Source: Nitrosovibrio sp. Nv4 (GTDB taxonomy: Bacteria; Pseudomonadota; Alphaproteobacteria; Acetobacterales; Acetobacteraceae). From it: a stretch of DNA of 64,000 bases. The DNA lies in assembly GCA_943330455.2 (NCBI GenBank), contig CALQHT020000004.1, positions 1 through 64,000 of the forward strand. The letters are read 5' to 3'. The notes beneath the pieces were generated by a model. It was not told where the DNA came from. It ran no database searches and worked only from the letters and a program-made list of their open reading frames with translations. A program made the translations under genes and the position numbers. Positions 1 through 8,809 of this stretch are shown here, piece by piece (position 1 is the first letter of the stretch; each line of letters opens with the position of its first letter).

Positions 1-912
1 ATGGCCGCGCACGGCGCGACCGAGGGTTTTGGCATCGAGTTTGGATGAACACAGATAGTAATGCGTCTCGCGCTCAACGGAGCCGGCGTGTTCCCGCTGA
101 CGTTCGATCATGCCCAAAGCGGCGAGGCCTGGAAATTTGAACTCTCCGGGATAGCGACGATCGGAGAACAGCCAGCCGATCTCGTGGCAGACGGTATGGC
201 GGCGGGTCTCGATCCGGCCGTGATCGGCGTCGATCGTCTCGCTGCGCTGGAACTTCAACGCCGGCGACGCGGCGGCAAATGCCGCCTGCACCGCGGCATA
301 GGTGGCGGGCCAATTCTCCTTGAGGTTGAGGATATAGTCGCCTCCGCCGTCGAGGATCGTCTGCGCGATCTCGGTCTGAGTCCCCATGGCATCGATCGTG
401 ACGAGTGCGCCGTTCAGGTCCAGTCTCTGGAGCAACAGGGGAATGGCAGTGATTTCATTGGATTTTTCCGCCACCGCTTCCTGTCCGAGCACAAGACGCT
501 GACGCGTGGCCCAGGCGGATACGGTATGCAGGGGCATGCGGCCCTTGGATCGGGCGTGGCTGCGCCGCGAGGTCTTGCCATCGATCGCAATGACATCGGG
601 CATATTGTCGCGCAGTCCCTCGACCCAGGCGAGAAAGCAGGTCTTGAACATCTCCGGATCGATGGCGGCGATGATGTCGCACAAGGTATCGTGGCTGGGA
701 ATGCCACGCTCATAGGGCTGGAAACGGCGCAGGAAGCCCATGTGCTCCTGGCCCCAAAGGTTGATCTCGACGAAATCATCCGCCCCGGATAAGGTGGCGC
801 AGAGCAGCAACAGCAAGATTTCCGGCAGCGGATACAGAACTTTCGCCGCCTGACGCGGATCGCGTAGCGCGGCAAAATGCGCCAGAAACGGTGGGGGTGT
901 TGGCTCGGACAA
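1..912 (-). CDS. ISAs1-family transposase, C-terminus beyond the left edge
   Basis: This is a DDE transposase of the ISAs1 type, read on the minus strand and open to the window edge. The translated frame shows family segments such as CDIIAAIDPEMFKTCF, VIAIDGKTSRRSH (first catalytic Asp in the AIDGK motif) and ALVTIDAMGTQTEIA (second Asp in the TIDAMG motif). A late ETHYYLCS block also matches the family. The third acidic residue lies near or beyond the edge. The frame opens just after a TAG stop and has no ATG. A TTG at 912-910 preceded by AGGAGG, about five bases upstream, is the best start. About 304 residues are visible of a family usually 370-400 long. The visible part has no frameshift, so it may be intact outside the window. 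Confidence 0.85.
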   Translation of the reverse strand, partial: MSEPTPPPFLAHFAALRDPRQAAKVLYPLPEILLLLLCATLSGADDFVEINLWGQEHMGFLRRFQPYERGIPSHDTLCDIIAAIDPEMFKTCFLAWVEGLRDNMPDVIAIDGKTSRRSHARSKGRMPLHTVSAWATRQRLVLGQEAVAEKSNEITAIPLLLQRLDLNGALVTIDAMGTQTEIAQTILDGGGDYILNLKENWPATYAAVQAAFAAASPALKFQRSETIDADHGRIETRRHTVCHEIGWLFSDRRYPGEFKFPGLAALGMIERQREHAGSVERETHYYLCSSKLDAKTLGRAVRGH

Positions 913-994
913 CGGGGCCTCCTGATACGAAGCCCCCTAAGAATCGTACTTTTGCCCGCGCCGGAATCCCCCTCCCGTTCAAGCGATTGCCCTG
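1..994 (-). mobile_element. ISAs1-family insertion sequence, one end only
   Basis: The element contains the TTG-started transposase and about 80 bases of leader. Its outer end is placed at 994 because the minus-strand sequence there begins CAGGGCAATCGC, which resembles the CAGGG-type tips I associate with this family. The matching inverted repeat would be left of the window, so the boundary and target duplication cannot be confirmed here. Confidence 0.4.
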
Positions 995-1071
995 CCAGCG
1001 TAGACCCTGGAGATTGACTCTGCTGCGGAGAGACGTTCCTCAATGTCAGCCGCCGCACCAGGACCCATGCC

Positions 1072-1239
1072 ATGCGCCATCCAGCCACGGTACTCGAACA
1101 GATTATCGAACGATTCCCTCAGGATAAATTCTATCGCCGTAACAGGGGCAAAGGTGTGGGCACGCGAGTTTCGAGTGTACTACGCCGGGCGATCCCCTCC
1201 GTGCCAATGAAGATGAGACACCCACCCCCGGTTATCTAG
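1072..1239 (+). pseudogene. Possible IS4-type transposase N-terminal scrap
   Basis: A 55-residue frame begins MRHPATVLEQIIERFPQDKF. This resembles the N-termini of IS4-family transposases, which open with a short His/Ser-Val-Leu-x-Gln helix (DUF4372-like). The resemblance fades after about 25 residues. The piece lies between two other IS remnants, which fits a truncated third element. It is too short to assign firmly and could be chance. Confidence 0.22.
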
Positions 1240-1241
1240 AC

Positions 1242-2399
1242 ATGAGGGCGCGGAAGGATCCCACGCGCATGCCTATGCGCATCCCCCGGACCAACACTCC
1301 GTTCCCACAACCTGACGCTGCGAGTGGTGCCGGCGCCGCCGGAGGCCGGAGACAGATGATTGTGCCGGCGCCGCTCGCAGCGTCGCCCGAATTATCGCAA
1401 CGCCCCCGCCGCCGCAGCGTAACAGCTCAGAACAAGCTGCGCATCCTCGACGAAGTCGACCACGCCACCGGCGCCGACGGCATCGGTGCCATTCTGCGGC
1501 GAGATGGTCTCTACTCCTGCAACCTCACCGATTGGCGCCGTCAGCGCGAGGCCGGTGCCATCGGCGGCCTCACCCCGGCCAAACGCGGCCGGAAAACCGC
1601 TGAACCCAACCCGCTGGCCGCCGAACTGGCGCGCCTGCAGCAGGACAATGCCCGTCTCAAACAGAGCGCCTGACCCGCGCCGAAGCCATCGTCGATATCC
1701 AAAAAATCGCGATGCTGCTGGGGATACTGCCGGCCCCGAGCGGCACCGCGCTCTGATGGACGCCGTCGTGGCCCTTAACCCCGCAGACGGGATCACAAAA
1801 ACGGCCTGCTTTGCGCTCAGCCTCTCACGCGCCAGCGTAGCGGCACCGCCGGCAGAGCCACGGCCCAGGTCGCCCCGCGCTGTTCAGGCCGCTGTTCGAC
1901 GAGACCCTGGTTAAGCACGACGCGCCGCCAGGGCAGTTGACGCTGCATGCCGATAACGGCGCCCCGATGAAGGCCAAGGCGACCGCCTTCCTGCTGGCCG
2001 ACCACCGGATCACGTCCGGTGGCAAGCCTTGGCGTCACGCAGTCGCATAATCGCCCGCATACTTCCAATGACAATCCCGCCTCGGAGGCCCACTTCAAGA
2101 CCCTGAAGTATCAGCCGACCTTCCCAAAGCGGTTCGCCGGCATCGAACAGGCGCGAGACTTCTGCCGTGGGGTCTACGACTGGTACAACCAGGAGCATCA
2201 CCATGCCGGGAGCGGGCTGATGCCTCCCCCCCACCGGGTGCATTACGGTCAGACCGACGCGGTGTTCGCCGCGCGGCTGGCGACACTGGACCAAGCGTTC
2301 GCCGCGACCCCCGAGCGGCTCGTGAAGCAAAACCCCGTCCCGCCGACAAAACCGACCGCGGCCTGGATCAACCCGCCCATCACGAAGGGAGCGGCCTGA
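1242..2399 (+). pseudogene. IS3-family transposase, frameshifted and internally deleted
   Basis: The first frame (1242-1673) is an IS3 orfA: an HTH region around RRRSVTAQNKLRILDEVD, then ILRRDGLYSCNLTDWRRQRE, then a leucine-zipper-like ARLQQDNARLKQ. Two extra bases near 1665 shift the frame, since the expected continuation RLTRAEAIVDIQK reads on in another frame. OrfB survives only as pieces. One, near 1890-2010, carries LTLHADNGAPMKAK, the second DDE Asp region. Another, from about 2019, carries SHNRPHTSNDNPASEAHFK, the catalytic Glu region, and runs to a proper C-terminus at 2399. The first third of orfB, with the first Asp, is missing. With at least two frameshifts and a deletion it cannot encode active transposase. 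Confidence 0.8.
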
Positions 2400-2461
2400 A
2401 TGCCAATCCCGGTTCCACTGTCATTGTCGATCACGAGCGTGCCGCCCCATCGCACCGCTCC

Positions 2462-2610
2462 CGGATACATAAGGCCGGAGAGGACCTTCCGAACATCGAC
2501 CGTGCGTTTGTTGCCGCCAGGCTGGGCGAGCGGGATTTCCGGAGCGATCTCAAACCATTCTTCGTCCGTCAGATCGGAGGGTTATCGCAGATGGCTACGG
2601 TCATACTGGC
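2462..2610 (-). pseudogene. IS5-family orfA fragment with in-frame stop
   Basis: Read on the minus strand, the sequence gives QYDRSHLR, a TAA stop at 2584-2582, then PSDLTDEEWFEIAPEIPLAQ and a GGNKRTVDVRKVLSGLMY segment. This is the N-terminus of the common IS5/IS1031-group orfA, where the stop position normally holds Tyr (TAT). Homology ends abruptly after GLMY near 2470, beside the IS3 remnant, as if a later insertion or deletion cut it. It is a short dead fragment. Confidence 0.7.
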
Positions 2611-2890
2611 ATCGATTGTCTTGCGTCCACATTCCACACCTCGTGAACCGAGGGTATCGAATCGTGGCACTTCAGCTGCTGCAACCTCCTCAGATAACCG
2701 ACTCAAAAGCCTCGGAAAATTTCTCCGGCGATTGGGTTATGCTAAGCTCCGAACTTCGATCATGGCCGAGCGCGGTTCTGGCGGCAGTAGCCAGCCCTCC
2801 GCCGACACTCACGACAACCCGGCCAACCCGATTTGCCCAACCGCCACCATCGCTTTATCACTGCCTCAATTAGAAAGCGGGAGAAACACA

Positions 2891-3673
2891 ATGGACCTGA
2901 ACCTGCGCGGCCGGACCGCCTTGATTACCGGTGCCTCCAAAGGGATCGGGATGGCCAGTGCCGAATGCCTGGCCGAGGAAGGCGTCAACGTCATCCTGGT
3001 GTCTCGCACCTTGGACGACCTGCAAGCCGCCCGCCAGAAGATTGCCGCTCGTTGGAATGTTAACGTTCAGGTCCACGCCTACGATCTGTCCGACAGTGCC
3101 AACGTGGACAGGTTGGTGGCAGAACATCCCGACATCGACATCCTGGTCAACAATGCTGGCGCCATTCCCGCCGGCAACCTGCAGGACGTGACCGAGGAGC
3201 GTTGGCGCCAGGCTTGGGACCTGAAAGTCTTCGGCTACATCAACATGTGCCGCCGCTTCTACGCCGCGATGCAGACAAACGGCCGCGGTGTGATCATCAA
3301 CATCCTCGGGATGGCTGGGGAGAAAATGGACCGCACCTATATCGCCGGCTCTACCGGCAACGCCGCGCTGATGGCCTTCACGCGGGCCTTGGGCGGATCG
3401 GCCGGCGACGACAAACTGCGGGTCGTCGGCATCAACCCGGGTGCCATCGCCACGGAGCGCCTGATCACCATGATGAAGACATGGGCCAAGGACCGTGTCG
3501 GCGACGCGGACAAGTGGGAAGAGATGATGAAGCCCCTGCCGATGGGGCGAGCGGGGGATCCGGCGGAGATCGGTTGGATGGTGGCGTTTTTGGCGTCGGA
3601 CAAGTCTGCCTATACCACTGGCACCATCATCACCATCGACGGCGGTGCGGCCAATCGCGGACCGATTTTCTGA
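2891..3673 (+). CDS. SDR-family oxidoreductase lacking the catalytic Lys
   Basis: This 260-residue protein has a short-chain dehydrogenase/reductase Rossmann fold. The dinucleotide motif TGASKGIG is at residues 13-20 and NNAG at 87-90. The usual catalytic YxxxK reads Y150-I-A-G-S154, so Lys is replaced by Ser. The Ser normally about 13 residues before Tyr is also not evident (the stretch reads NILGMAGEKMDRTY). Cofactor binding looks intact while proton-relay chemistry is doubtful. The start at 2891 is preceded by GGGAGA. The frame is open further upstream, but that region holds the IS5 remnant and is not part of the gene. It is followed after 13 bases by a second, canonical SDR, so the two are probably co-transcribed. 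The substrate is unknown. Confidence 0.9.
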   Translation: MDLNLRGRTALITGASKGIGMASAECLAEEGVNVILVSRTLDDLQAARQKIAARWNVNVQVHAYDLSDSANVDRLVAEHPDIDILVNNAGAIPAGNLQDVTEERWRQAWDLKVFGYINMCRRFYAAMQTNGRGVIINILGMAGEKMDRTYIAGSTGNAALMAFTRALGGSAGDDKLRVVGINPGAIATERLITMMKTWAKDRVGDADKWEEMMKPLPMGRAGDPAEIGWMVAFLASDKSAYTTGTIITIDGGAANRGPIF

Positions 3674-3686
3674 AAGGCATATGATT

Positions 3687-4430
3687 ATGGATCTGAACGG
3701 AAAAGTTGCCGTCGTCACCGGTGCCAGCGGCGGGATCGGGGCGGCCACCGCGGCCCGCCTGGCGGAAGCCGGCGCCAACGTGGTCGTCGGCTACAACAAC
3801 AACCTGGATGCGGCCCAAAAAGTGGTCGCATCGCTCGCCGGATCCGGCCATCGTGTTGCCCGCATTCCGATGCTGGAAACCCCGGTCATCCGGGAAGTCG
3901 CGGCGATGGTGGAAAGCGAGTATGGCCGCTGCGATGTGCTGGTAAACTCCGCCGGCTTCACCGAGCCGGTGCCGCATGGCAATCTTGAAGCACTGACCGA
4001 TGAGTTGATCGACTCGGTGCTGCTGTCCAACGTGCGTGGTCCGTTTGCCACCATCCGTGCCTTCGTGCCACTGATGAAACGGTCGGGCGATGCCGTGATC
4101 GTGAACATTTCCTCGGTCGCCGCGACGATGGGGTCGGGCAGCAGCATCGCCTATGGCGCGTCGAAGGCGGCGCTGAACACCATGTCGGTGGCTTTGGCGC
4201 GCGCATTGGGGCCGGACATCCGCGTGATGGTCGTGGCGCCGGCCGCCGTGGAAACGGCGTTCGTGCGTGGCCGCACGCATGAGATGGTGGCGAAGATGGC
4301 GGAAGGCACGCCGTTGAAGCGGATCGTTCAGGCCGACGAGGTCGCTCAGGCGGTCATGGCGGCGGTGACGCACCTGACGTCCAGCACGGGCATGATCATT
4401 CCCGTGGATGGAGGCAGAACGATCGCGTAA
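3687..4430 (+). CDS. SDR-family oxidoreductase, canonical active site
   Basis: A 247-residue classical short-chain dehydrogenase/reductase. It has TGASGGIG at residues 11-18, NSAG at 87-90, the Ser pair in NISSVA at 142-143, and YGASK with Tyr156 and Lys160. Residue Asn138 to Ser is typical of 3-ketoacyl-ACP reductase-like (FabG-like) members. Two in-frame ATGs lie six bases apart (3681 and 3687). The AAAGG before them is better spaced for 3687. The gene follows the preceding SDR closely in the same orientation and ends just before a long palindrome. The pair could act on one substrate, but nothing nearby names it. Confidence 0.9.
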   Translation: MDLNGKVAVVTGASGGIGAATAARLAEAGANVVVGYNNNLDAAQKVVASLAGSGHRVARIPMLETPVIREVAAMVESEYGRCDVLVNSAGFTEPVPHGNLEALTDELIDSVLLSNVRGPFATIRAFVPLMKRSGDAVIVNISSVAATMGSGSSIAYGASKAALNTMSVALARALGPDIRVMVVAPAAVETAFVRGRTHEMVAKMAEGTPLKRIVQADEVAQAVMAAVTHLTSSTGMIIPVDGGRTIA

Positions 4431-4462
4431 TTTCGACCGCTCTGAACGTCGACCAATAGCGA

Positions 4463-4574
4463 CCCTCTCCCCGCCTCACCGTCATTGCCGGTCTTGTCCC
4501 GGCGACCCGTCCCCTACCATTGAAGCGCGGGTTGCCGGATCAAGCTCGGCAATGACGGTGAGGCGGGGAGAGGG
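4463..4574. repeat. REP-like palindrome, copy 1
   Basis: Perfect 28-base arms at 4463-4490 and 4547-4574 are inverted copies containing CACCGTCATTGCCGG. The inner part carries diverged copies of the GGCTTGACCCGGCAACCCG block seen in the other copies of this window. It lies between the convergent SDR and glycosyltransferase genes and could also stop transcription. Confidence 0.85.
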
Positions 4575-4577
4575 GCG

Positions 4578-5882
4578 CTATCGGTCCGTGTTTAGGGCCG
4601 TTTGAATAAGCACGAAGTCCTGTCGCGGACCGGGCCGGCACCGCGCCAGCAGCCGTCGGACCCGAGCCCAGGGGCCCGTGTCGGAACGCCGGGGCGTGGG
4701 TGCAGCGGTGTGAGCGGCATCCAACTCGATGCAAACCTGACGAAAAAGGGCTGCACCGTCCTGGCCGCGCGCTTCCTCCCAAGTCTTCAACCGGTCGACG
4801 ATGTCGTAGACCGCACGGAGCAACGCCACCGCCTGGAGATAATCATCGGCCTCCGGGTTCTGCGTCTGGGCAAGCCAATGGTCGATCCGGGCATGGGCAA
4901 ACCCGATCAAATCCGGCTGCCCTAGGGCAGGTACCGCCGAAGGTTCCACTGCACGGGCGGGCAATTCATGCGCCATCGCGTCCACGCCGTTAGCTGACGC
5001 GCAAGAATGAGCGATTTGCCTGGCATCCAGCATGGTCCCATCCCCGCCATGGCGGGCGAAGGCCTGCCACCCACGAGGCGCGATGCTGGTCGCAGCCAAG
5101 CCATGGATGGTGGGCATGCGCCCACCATGACGGGGTTGGTCATCCATGCGCCAGAGGGAGCAATCGTTTTTCTGCGTCGCTTTGGTCCGGTCAGCCTCTG
5201 CCTCCGCCGGCTCACCAACAACGGTTTCCGCCACGGCCGGATCCCCAACCCGCACTCGGTCCGGCCGGGAGGTGTATCGGTTGGTGCGTTCGATCCAGCC
5301 AGACACATCGGGATGGGACAAATGGTGGATGCACGGTCCCTCTTCGATGCCAACTCGCATGATCCGGTCCGACCGTGGCGTCAGGCCGCCATGCACCGTG
5401 CCGCCCAAAGTCATCGCATCGCGGCGAAACAGCCGAATATGGTGCTCCGGCCAGTAATAGGCACGCTCGTCATGCCGACCGAGGATGTAATGGCGCAACG
5501 GGAATGCATACAGGTCCGCGCTAGGAGCCGCGAGTTCGCGCTGGATGAACCGGACTGCCTCCGGGTTCAGGCACTCATCGTCGTCCAGCAACAGGATCCA
5601 GTCATGCCGGCACAGCGATACGGCGAGCGCCCTGGTCTCTTCGACCGTCGGCGACCATGGCACGGTGACGATCCGGTCCACGAACCGGGCCGCCACCGCT
5701 CGCGTTTCGTCGGTCGACGTTTTGTCGACCAAGATAACTTCATCCGCGAATCCCACGGCGCGCAGGCAGGTGCCGACGATGGACGCTCGATTGTAGGTGA
5801 TGACACAGGCACTGACAGACTGTTGTCGATCGCCCATCGCTGCTGATCCCACATTGCGCTGAGTCGCAACATGCACCGGCAT
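4578..5882 (-). CDS. GT2-family glycosyltransferase with long linker
   Basis: Residues from about 21 to 200 are a GT-A glycosyltransferase family 2 domain: VSACVITYNRA at the nucleotide-sugar site, EVILVDKTSTDETRAVA, and a metal-binding DDD in LLLDDDECLN. A later RLFRRDAMTLGG stretch and TNRYTSR are typical of the WaaE/KdtX-like branch that adds sugars to lipopolysaccharide core. A low-similarity linker of roughly 90 residues (about 210-300) precedes a helical tail with YLQAVALLRAVYDIVDRLK, usually found directly after the catalytic domain in relatives. The start could be 5882 or Met16 at 5837. Neither has a strong ribosome site. The gene sits 14 bases after a methyltransferase gene in the same direction, suggesting a small glycan-modification operon. 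Confidence 0.8.
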   Translation of the reverse strand: MPVHVATQRNVGSAAMGDRQQSVSACVITYNRASIVGTCLRAVGFADEVILVDKTSTDETRAVAARFVDRIVTVPWSPTVEETRALAVSLCRHDWILLLDDDECLNPEAVRFIQRELAAPSADLYAFPLRHYILGRHDERAYYWPEHHIRLFRRDAMTLGGTVHGGLTPRSDRIMRVGIEEGPCIHHLSHPDVSGWIERTNRYTSRPDRVRVGDPAVAETVVGEPAEAEADRTKATQKNDCSLWRMDDQPRHGGRMPTIHGLAATSIAPRGWQAFARHGGDGTMLDARQIAHSCASANGVDAMAHELPARAVEPSAVPALGQPDLIGFAHARIDHWLAQTQNPEADDYLQAVALLRAVYDIVDRLKTWEEARGQDGAALFRQVCIELDAAHTAAPTPRRSDTGPWARVRRLLARCRPGPRQDFVLIQTALNTDR

Positions 5883-5896
5883 TCATGAACGGCAGG

Positions 5897-6934
5897 TTAA
5901 CGTCCGAGCCAATGGCGTTGAAAATTTGGCCAGTAATGCCGCCAGAAGGTCCGGAATGAGCGTGTCACCGCGGCCAGGTCACGCGCCAGCGCGTCCCCCC
6001 GGGCCTCGGCCGCAATCCGAAGGACTTCCGCGGCGGAAGCGTCCGCACGCGCCTGGTCGGCCGCGTCGGTTTGCTGCCTGGTTTCCGCGGTAGCCACAGC
6101 CAGGTCGTGGGAGCGTTGTGCAAGCTCCGCCGCCAGCGCCCCGGCCTTCTCGCGTGCGGCAGCCAGATCGATCCGGTCGGTATCGAGATCGCCGCGCTCG
6201 ATAAACAGGCTGTGCGGCGGCACCGGCACGGGCCGATCGGACGCAATTGCGATCAAATAGGGCGCGCGCGGCATCCCGGCACATGCCTCGAACCGGTCGC
6301 CACGCCGCTCAAACACCAGCGGTGTCTCCGCCGAACTAACATCGCCGAGCAGGGCAGAGCCAATGAGCGGACGCTGTGACAACATGCCGACATGGGCAAA
6401 ATAGCGGCGGATCAGGGTGTCGAATTCACCGCGTCCGAGTTCCCGTACATGATACGGGTTCGATGGCTGGCCCGCCGGCGAATAGATCTCCCGATCGGGT
6501 GTGCTGACGATAAATATGCCGCCCTGCCGCAGGACCCGCCGCACCTCGGACAGAAACGCATCGTGCTCGCCGAAATGTTCCAAGGTCTCGAAGGACACGA
6601 CGACATCCACACAGGCATCGCCCAGCGGCAAGGCGCGCGCGTCGCCCTGGGTGAACCGCAGATTCGGGCGCGGAAAATTCGCCACCGCGCTTTGCACGGT
6701 ATCTGCGGAGTATTCGACGCCGATCACCGATCGCGCGACCTGGGCCAATTGCGCAGATCCGTAGCCCTCCCCGCTGGCGACATCCAGCACGTCCAGGCCC
6801 TGACAGAAGCCGCGGGCAAACAGGTAGCGGTGGTAGTGCTCGATCTGCACCTGACCATCGATAGAAGATGTCAGGCGTTCACCGGTAAAGGCCTCCGGCG
6901 TGCGCGCGGCCTCCCGCTGGAAATAGCCCATCAT
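5897..6934 (-). CDS. Class I SAM-dependent methyltransferase with coiled-coil tail
   Basis: The first 200 or so residues form a Methyltransf_11-type domain. Motif I is VLDVASGEGYGSAQL near residues 49-63, an acidic residue follows in VIGVEYS, and VVVSFETLEHF is the later core motif. The last 100 residues are Ala/Glu/Arg-rich and likely coiled-coil (AREKAGALAAELAQRSHDL and onward), ending in a short aromatic basic stretch. Such methyltransferase-coiled-coil proteins are common in surface polysaccharide clusters, where they may cap or size chains. That role is inferred. Tandem ATGs at 6934 and 6931 follow a GGGGGA sequence. Glycosyltransferase downstream and SirB1-like gene upstream lie within 20 bases on either side. 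Confidence 0.82.
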   Translation of the reverse strand: MMGYFQREAARTPEAFTGERLTSSIDGQVQIEHYHRYLFARGFCQGLDVLDVASGEGYGSAQLAQVARSVIGVEYSADTVQSAVANFPRPNLRFTQGDARALPLGDACVDVVVSFETLEHFGEHDAFLSEVRRVLRQGGIFIVSTPDREIYSPAGQPSNPYHVRELGRGEFDTLIRRYFAHVGMLSQRPLIGSALLGDVSSAETPLVFERRGDRFEACAGMPRAPYLIAIASDRPVPVPPHSLFIERGDLDTDRIDLAAAREKAGALAAELAQRSHDLAVATAETRQQTDAADQARADASAAEVLRIAAEARGDALARDLAAVTRSFRTFWRHYWPNFQRHWLGR

Positions 6935-6952
6935 CGGATCGTTCCCCCGCGG

Positions 6953-7780
6953 TCAGTTAAGCTGAGCGCGGAGTCCGCCGACGGTGGCTCGCACCCGGTC
7001 GGCCGCGGCGCCTGTCGGAACAATCGCCAGGAACCGATCGTAGCAGCGCAACGCGGCGCCGACCCGATCCAATCTTTGGTTGAGCGTCGCTGCCTGACGC
7101 CACAACTCGGCGTGGTCCGGTGCAATTCGCAGCATGTCTTCCGCACAGGACAGCCCGCCTTCGATATCCGAGCCCTGCAACCGACGCGTCATGACATTGT
7201 TCTGTAGCCGCAGCAGAACACGACGTGCGCTCATGGGTTGCAGCAGTCCGGGACGCAGTTCGGCGTCATCTCCCTGCACCCGCTTCAGCAACGCCCGCAG
7301 GTCGCGTGAATTCAATGGTGTGCCACCATGGAAGACGTCCAAGACGACCTGGGCGGCTTTGCCTTCCAACGCAACCAGGAAATGCGCGGGGAAATCGACC
7401 CCATGCCCGCTCCACCCCGCGGCACGGGCCGTATGCAGCCAGATAATGCCCAGCGCCACGGGCAGGCCACGCCGCCGCTCAATGACCCGGATCAGGTTGG
7501 CGTTGGCGAGGTCGTCATATGTGTCGACATCCCCGGTATAGCCGTACCGTCCCCCCAGCAACCCAGACAGCGCGATCGCTCGGCTTGCCAGGTCCTCCGC
7601 GTCGATATTAGCCGCGAGGGCGACCGCCTGACGCGCCAGTTCCGACAAATGGGCACGTGCTTGGGACCAGTCCGCCTCCGGCGCATCGACACGGGCCAAT
7701 TGCAACGCGGCATCCGCGATATCGATCTCGGTATCGGGCAGTTGGCCGATTGCCTCAAGGGCGGCACGAGGGTCCGTCAT
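6953..7780 (-). CDS. SirB1-family transglutaminase-like/TPR protein
   Basis: A 275-residue cytoplasmic protein of the SirB1 family. The core segments are DLANANLIRVIERRRGLPVALG, near residue 91, and WSGHGVDFPAHFLVALEG, matching the transglutaminase-like fold. The catalytic Cys of true transglutaminases is not seen at the usual place. The C-terminal 90 residues (GLSCAEDMLRIAPDHAELW and the following helices) look like a TPR pair. The biochemical function of SirB1 proteins is not established. The gene is 18 bases upstream of the methyltransferase and probably leads this three-gene unit. A GAGAG site lies before the ATG. Confidence 0.8.
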   Translation of the reverse strand: MTDPRAALEAIGQLPDTEIDIADAALQLARVDAPEADWSQARAHLSELARQAVALAANIDAEDLASRAIALSGLLGGRYGYTGDVDTYDDLANANLIRVIERRRGLPVALGIIWLHTARAAGWSGHGVDFPAHFLVALEGKAAQVVLDVFHGGTPLNSRDLRALLKRVQGDDAELRPGLLQPMSARRVLLRLQNNVMTRRLQGSDIEGGLSCAEDMLRIAPDHAELWRQAATLNQRLDRVGAALRCYDRFLAIVPTGAAADRVRATVGGLRAQLN

Positions 7781-8088
7781 GCGGGAAATCTCTCGTTCAT
7801 TTAATGTTCAGGCTCACTATGCACGCACCGGTCGGCGCGGGATTCGCCCCCGAGCCGAAACTGGCTGGCATTTGTGAGGCTAGTGGCGTTCGACGGCAAC
7901 CCTGGAGGCGGCCAAGACACAAGGTATTCCGACGCCGGGCCGCGGTGAAAGAGATTGCCAAGGGTGGCGTGATGCAAACTTGGCTTCCAATACGCCACGC
8001 AATCGGTATGTCTTGCCCCCCGGGCGGCCACGCGGCGAATCGCCCCTTCCAACCATACGCGCACCTAGAGACAGGAGACGGATACGTC

Positions 8089-8535
8089 ATGACTGAATAC
8101 CGGCGGATCGGACATCGCTCGGCCTGGCTTGCCATCGCGGTCACCGGCTCCCTGTTGACCGGCTGCGCCGAACCGGGGACCCCGAGCAGCGCCACGGGCG
8201 GACGCGTGTTCGCCGTAGACCAGACCGGAGGCGCGCGGAAATGTGATGCCCCCCGGCCCGATCTGACCGACGGCAAGACGTCCGAGGTCAAGATGACCGT
8301 CAGCAATGACGGCGGCTGGTGCGGGATTGTGGCGCAGCGCGGCGGCCGGCCGTACGACTCCGGCCTGCTGCCGGTGCGCCCGGACAACGGCAAGCTGCTG
8401 GTGCATCGTGTGGGTGACATCACGCGCATAACCTACACGCCGACGCGCGGGTATGTCGGGCCGGACAAATTTACCGTGAAGCTGATTCCAGGCGATGCGG
8501 TGGTCAATGTGACGGTCGCCGTGACCGCGCCCTGA
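8089..8535 (+). CDS. Putative lipoprotein with Ig-like C-terminal domain
   Basis: A 148-residue protein starting at an ATG preceded by AGGAG (8073-8077). After a basic start, a hydrophobic stretch ends in a lipobox LLTGC, with Cys near residue 26, so it should be lipidated. The mature part has two Cys and a tail RITYTPTRGYVGPDKFTVKL that is typical of cadherin/Big-like beta-sandwich repeats. Small lipoproteins of this kind are common in Rhodospirillales, with unknown roles. It is monocistronic, preceded by about 290 bases without a gene and followed by a hairpin. Confidence 0.75.
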   Translation: MTEYRRIGHRSAWLAIAVTGSLLTGCAEPGTPSSATGGRVFAVDQTGGARKCDAPRPDLTDGKTSEVKMTVSNDGGWCGIVAQRGGRPYDSGLLPVRPDNGKLLVHRVGDITRITYTPTRGYVGPDKFTVKLIPGDAVVNVTVAVTAP

Positions 8536-8550
8536 CGAGAGCCCGGACAG

Positions 8551-8578
8551 ACGGGGAGAAGATTTTTCCCCTCCCCGT
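8551..8578 (+). terminator. Hairpin after the lipoprotein gene
   Basis: ACGGGGAG (8551-8558) pairs with CTCCCCGT (8571-8578) around a T-rich 12-base loop, 15 bases after the stop codon. There is no T-run after the stem, so intrinsic termination is only likely, not certain. Confidence 0.45.
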
Positions 8579-8664
8579 GCAGGCGACTACATCCTCACAT
8601 TGGGTGGGTCGCCCAGGGGCAGAGAAGGACTTGCTTGGAGCGCGGATCTTGGGCGCCGCCTCCG

Positions 8665-8788
8665 CCCTCACCGTCATGGCCGGGCTTGACCCGGCCACCC
8701 ACCCAGTGACGGCAACACCAGATTTTGCGACGGTTGGTCCAAATTCGGGGGTGGGTGGCCGGGTCAAGCCCGGCCATGACGGTGAGGG
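8665..8788. repeat. REP-like palindrome, copy 2 (40-base arms)
   Basis: Perfect 40-base inverted arms lie at 8665-8704 and 8749-8788, separated by 44 bases. Each arm contains CCGTCATGGCCGGGCTTGAC followed by CCGGCCACCCACCC. The core is the same as copies 1, 3 and 4 apart from ATGG for ATTG. It lies between a lipoprotein gene and the 3' end of an exported-protein gene. Confidence 0.9.
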
Positions 8789-8809
8789 TTGGCCTTGCGC
8801 CGACCAAGC

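Noticed and set aside
61-792. Plus-strand frame over the ISAs1 transposase
   Set aside because: The minus-strand reading matches the transposase through its whole length. The plus-strand frame is a shadow.
8665-8788. CRISPR or small repeat array
   Set aside because: It is one inverted pair and not regularly spaced direct repeats. No cas gene is near.
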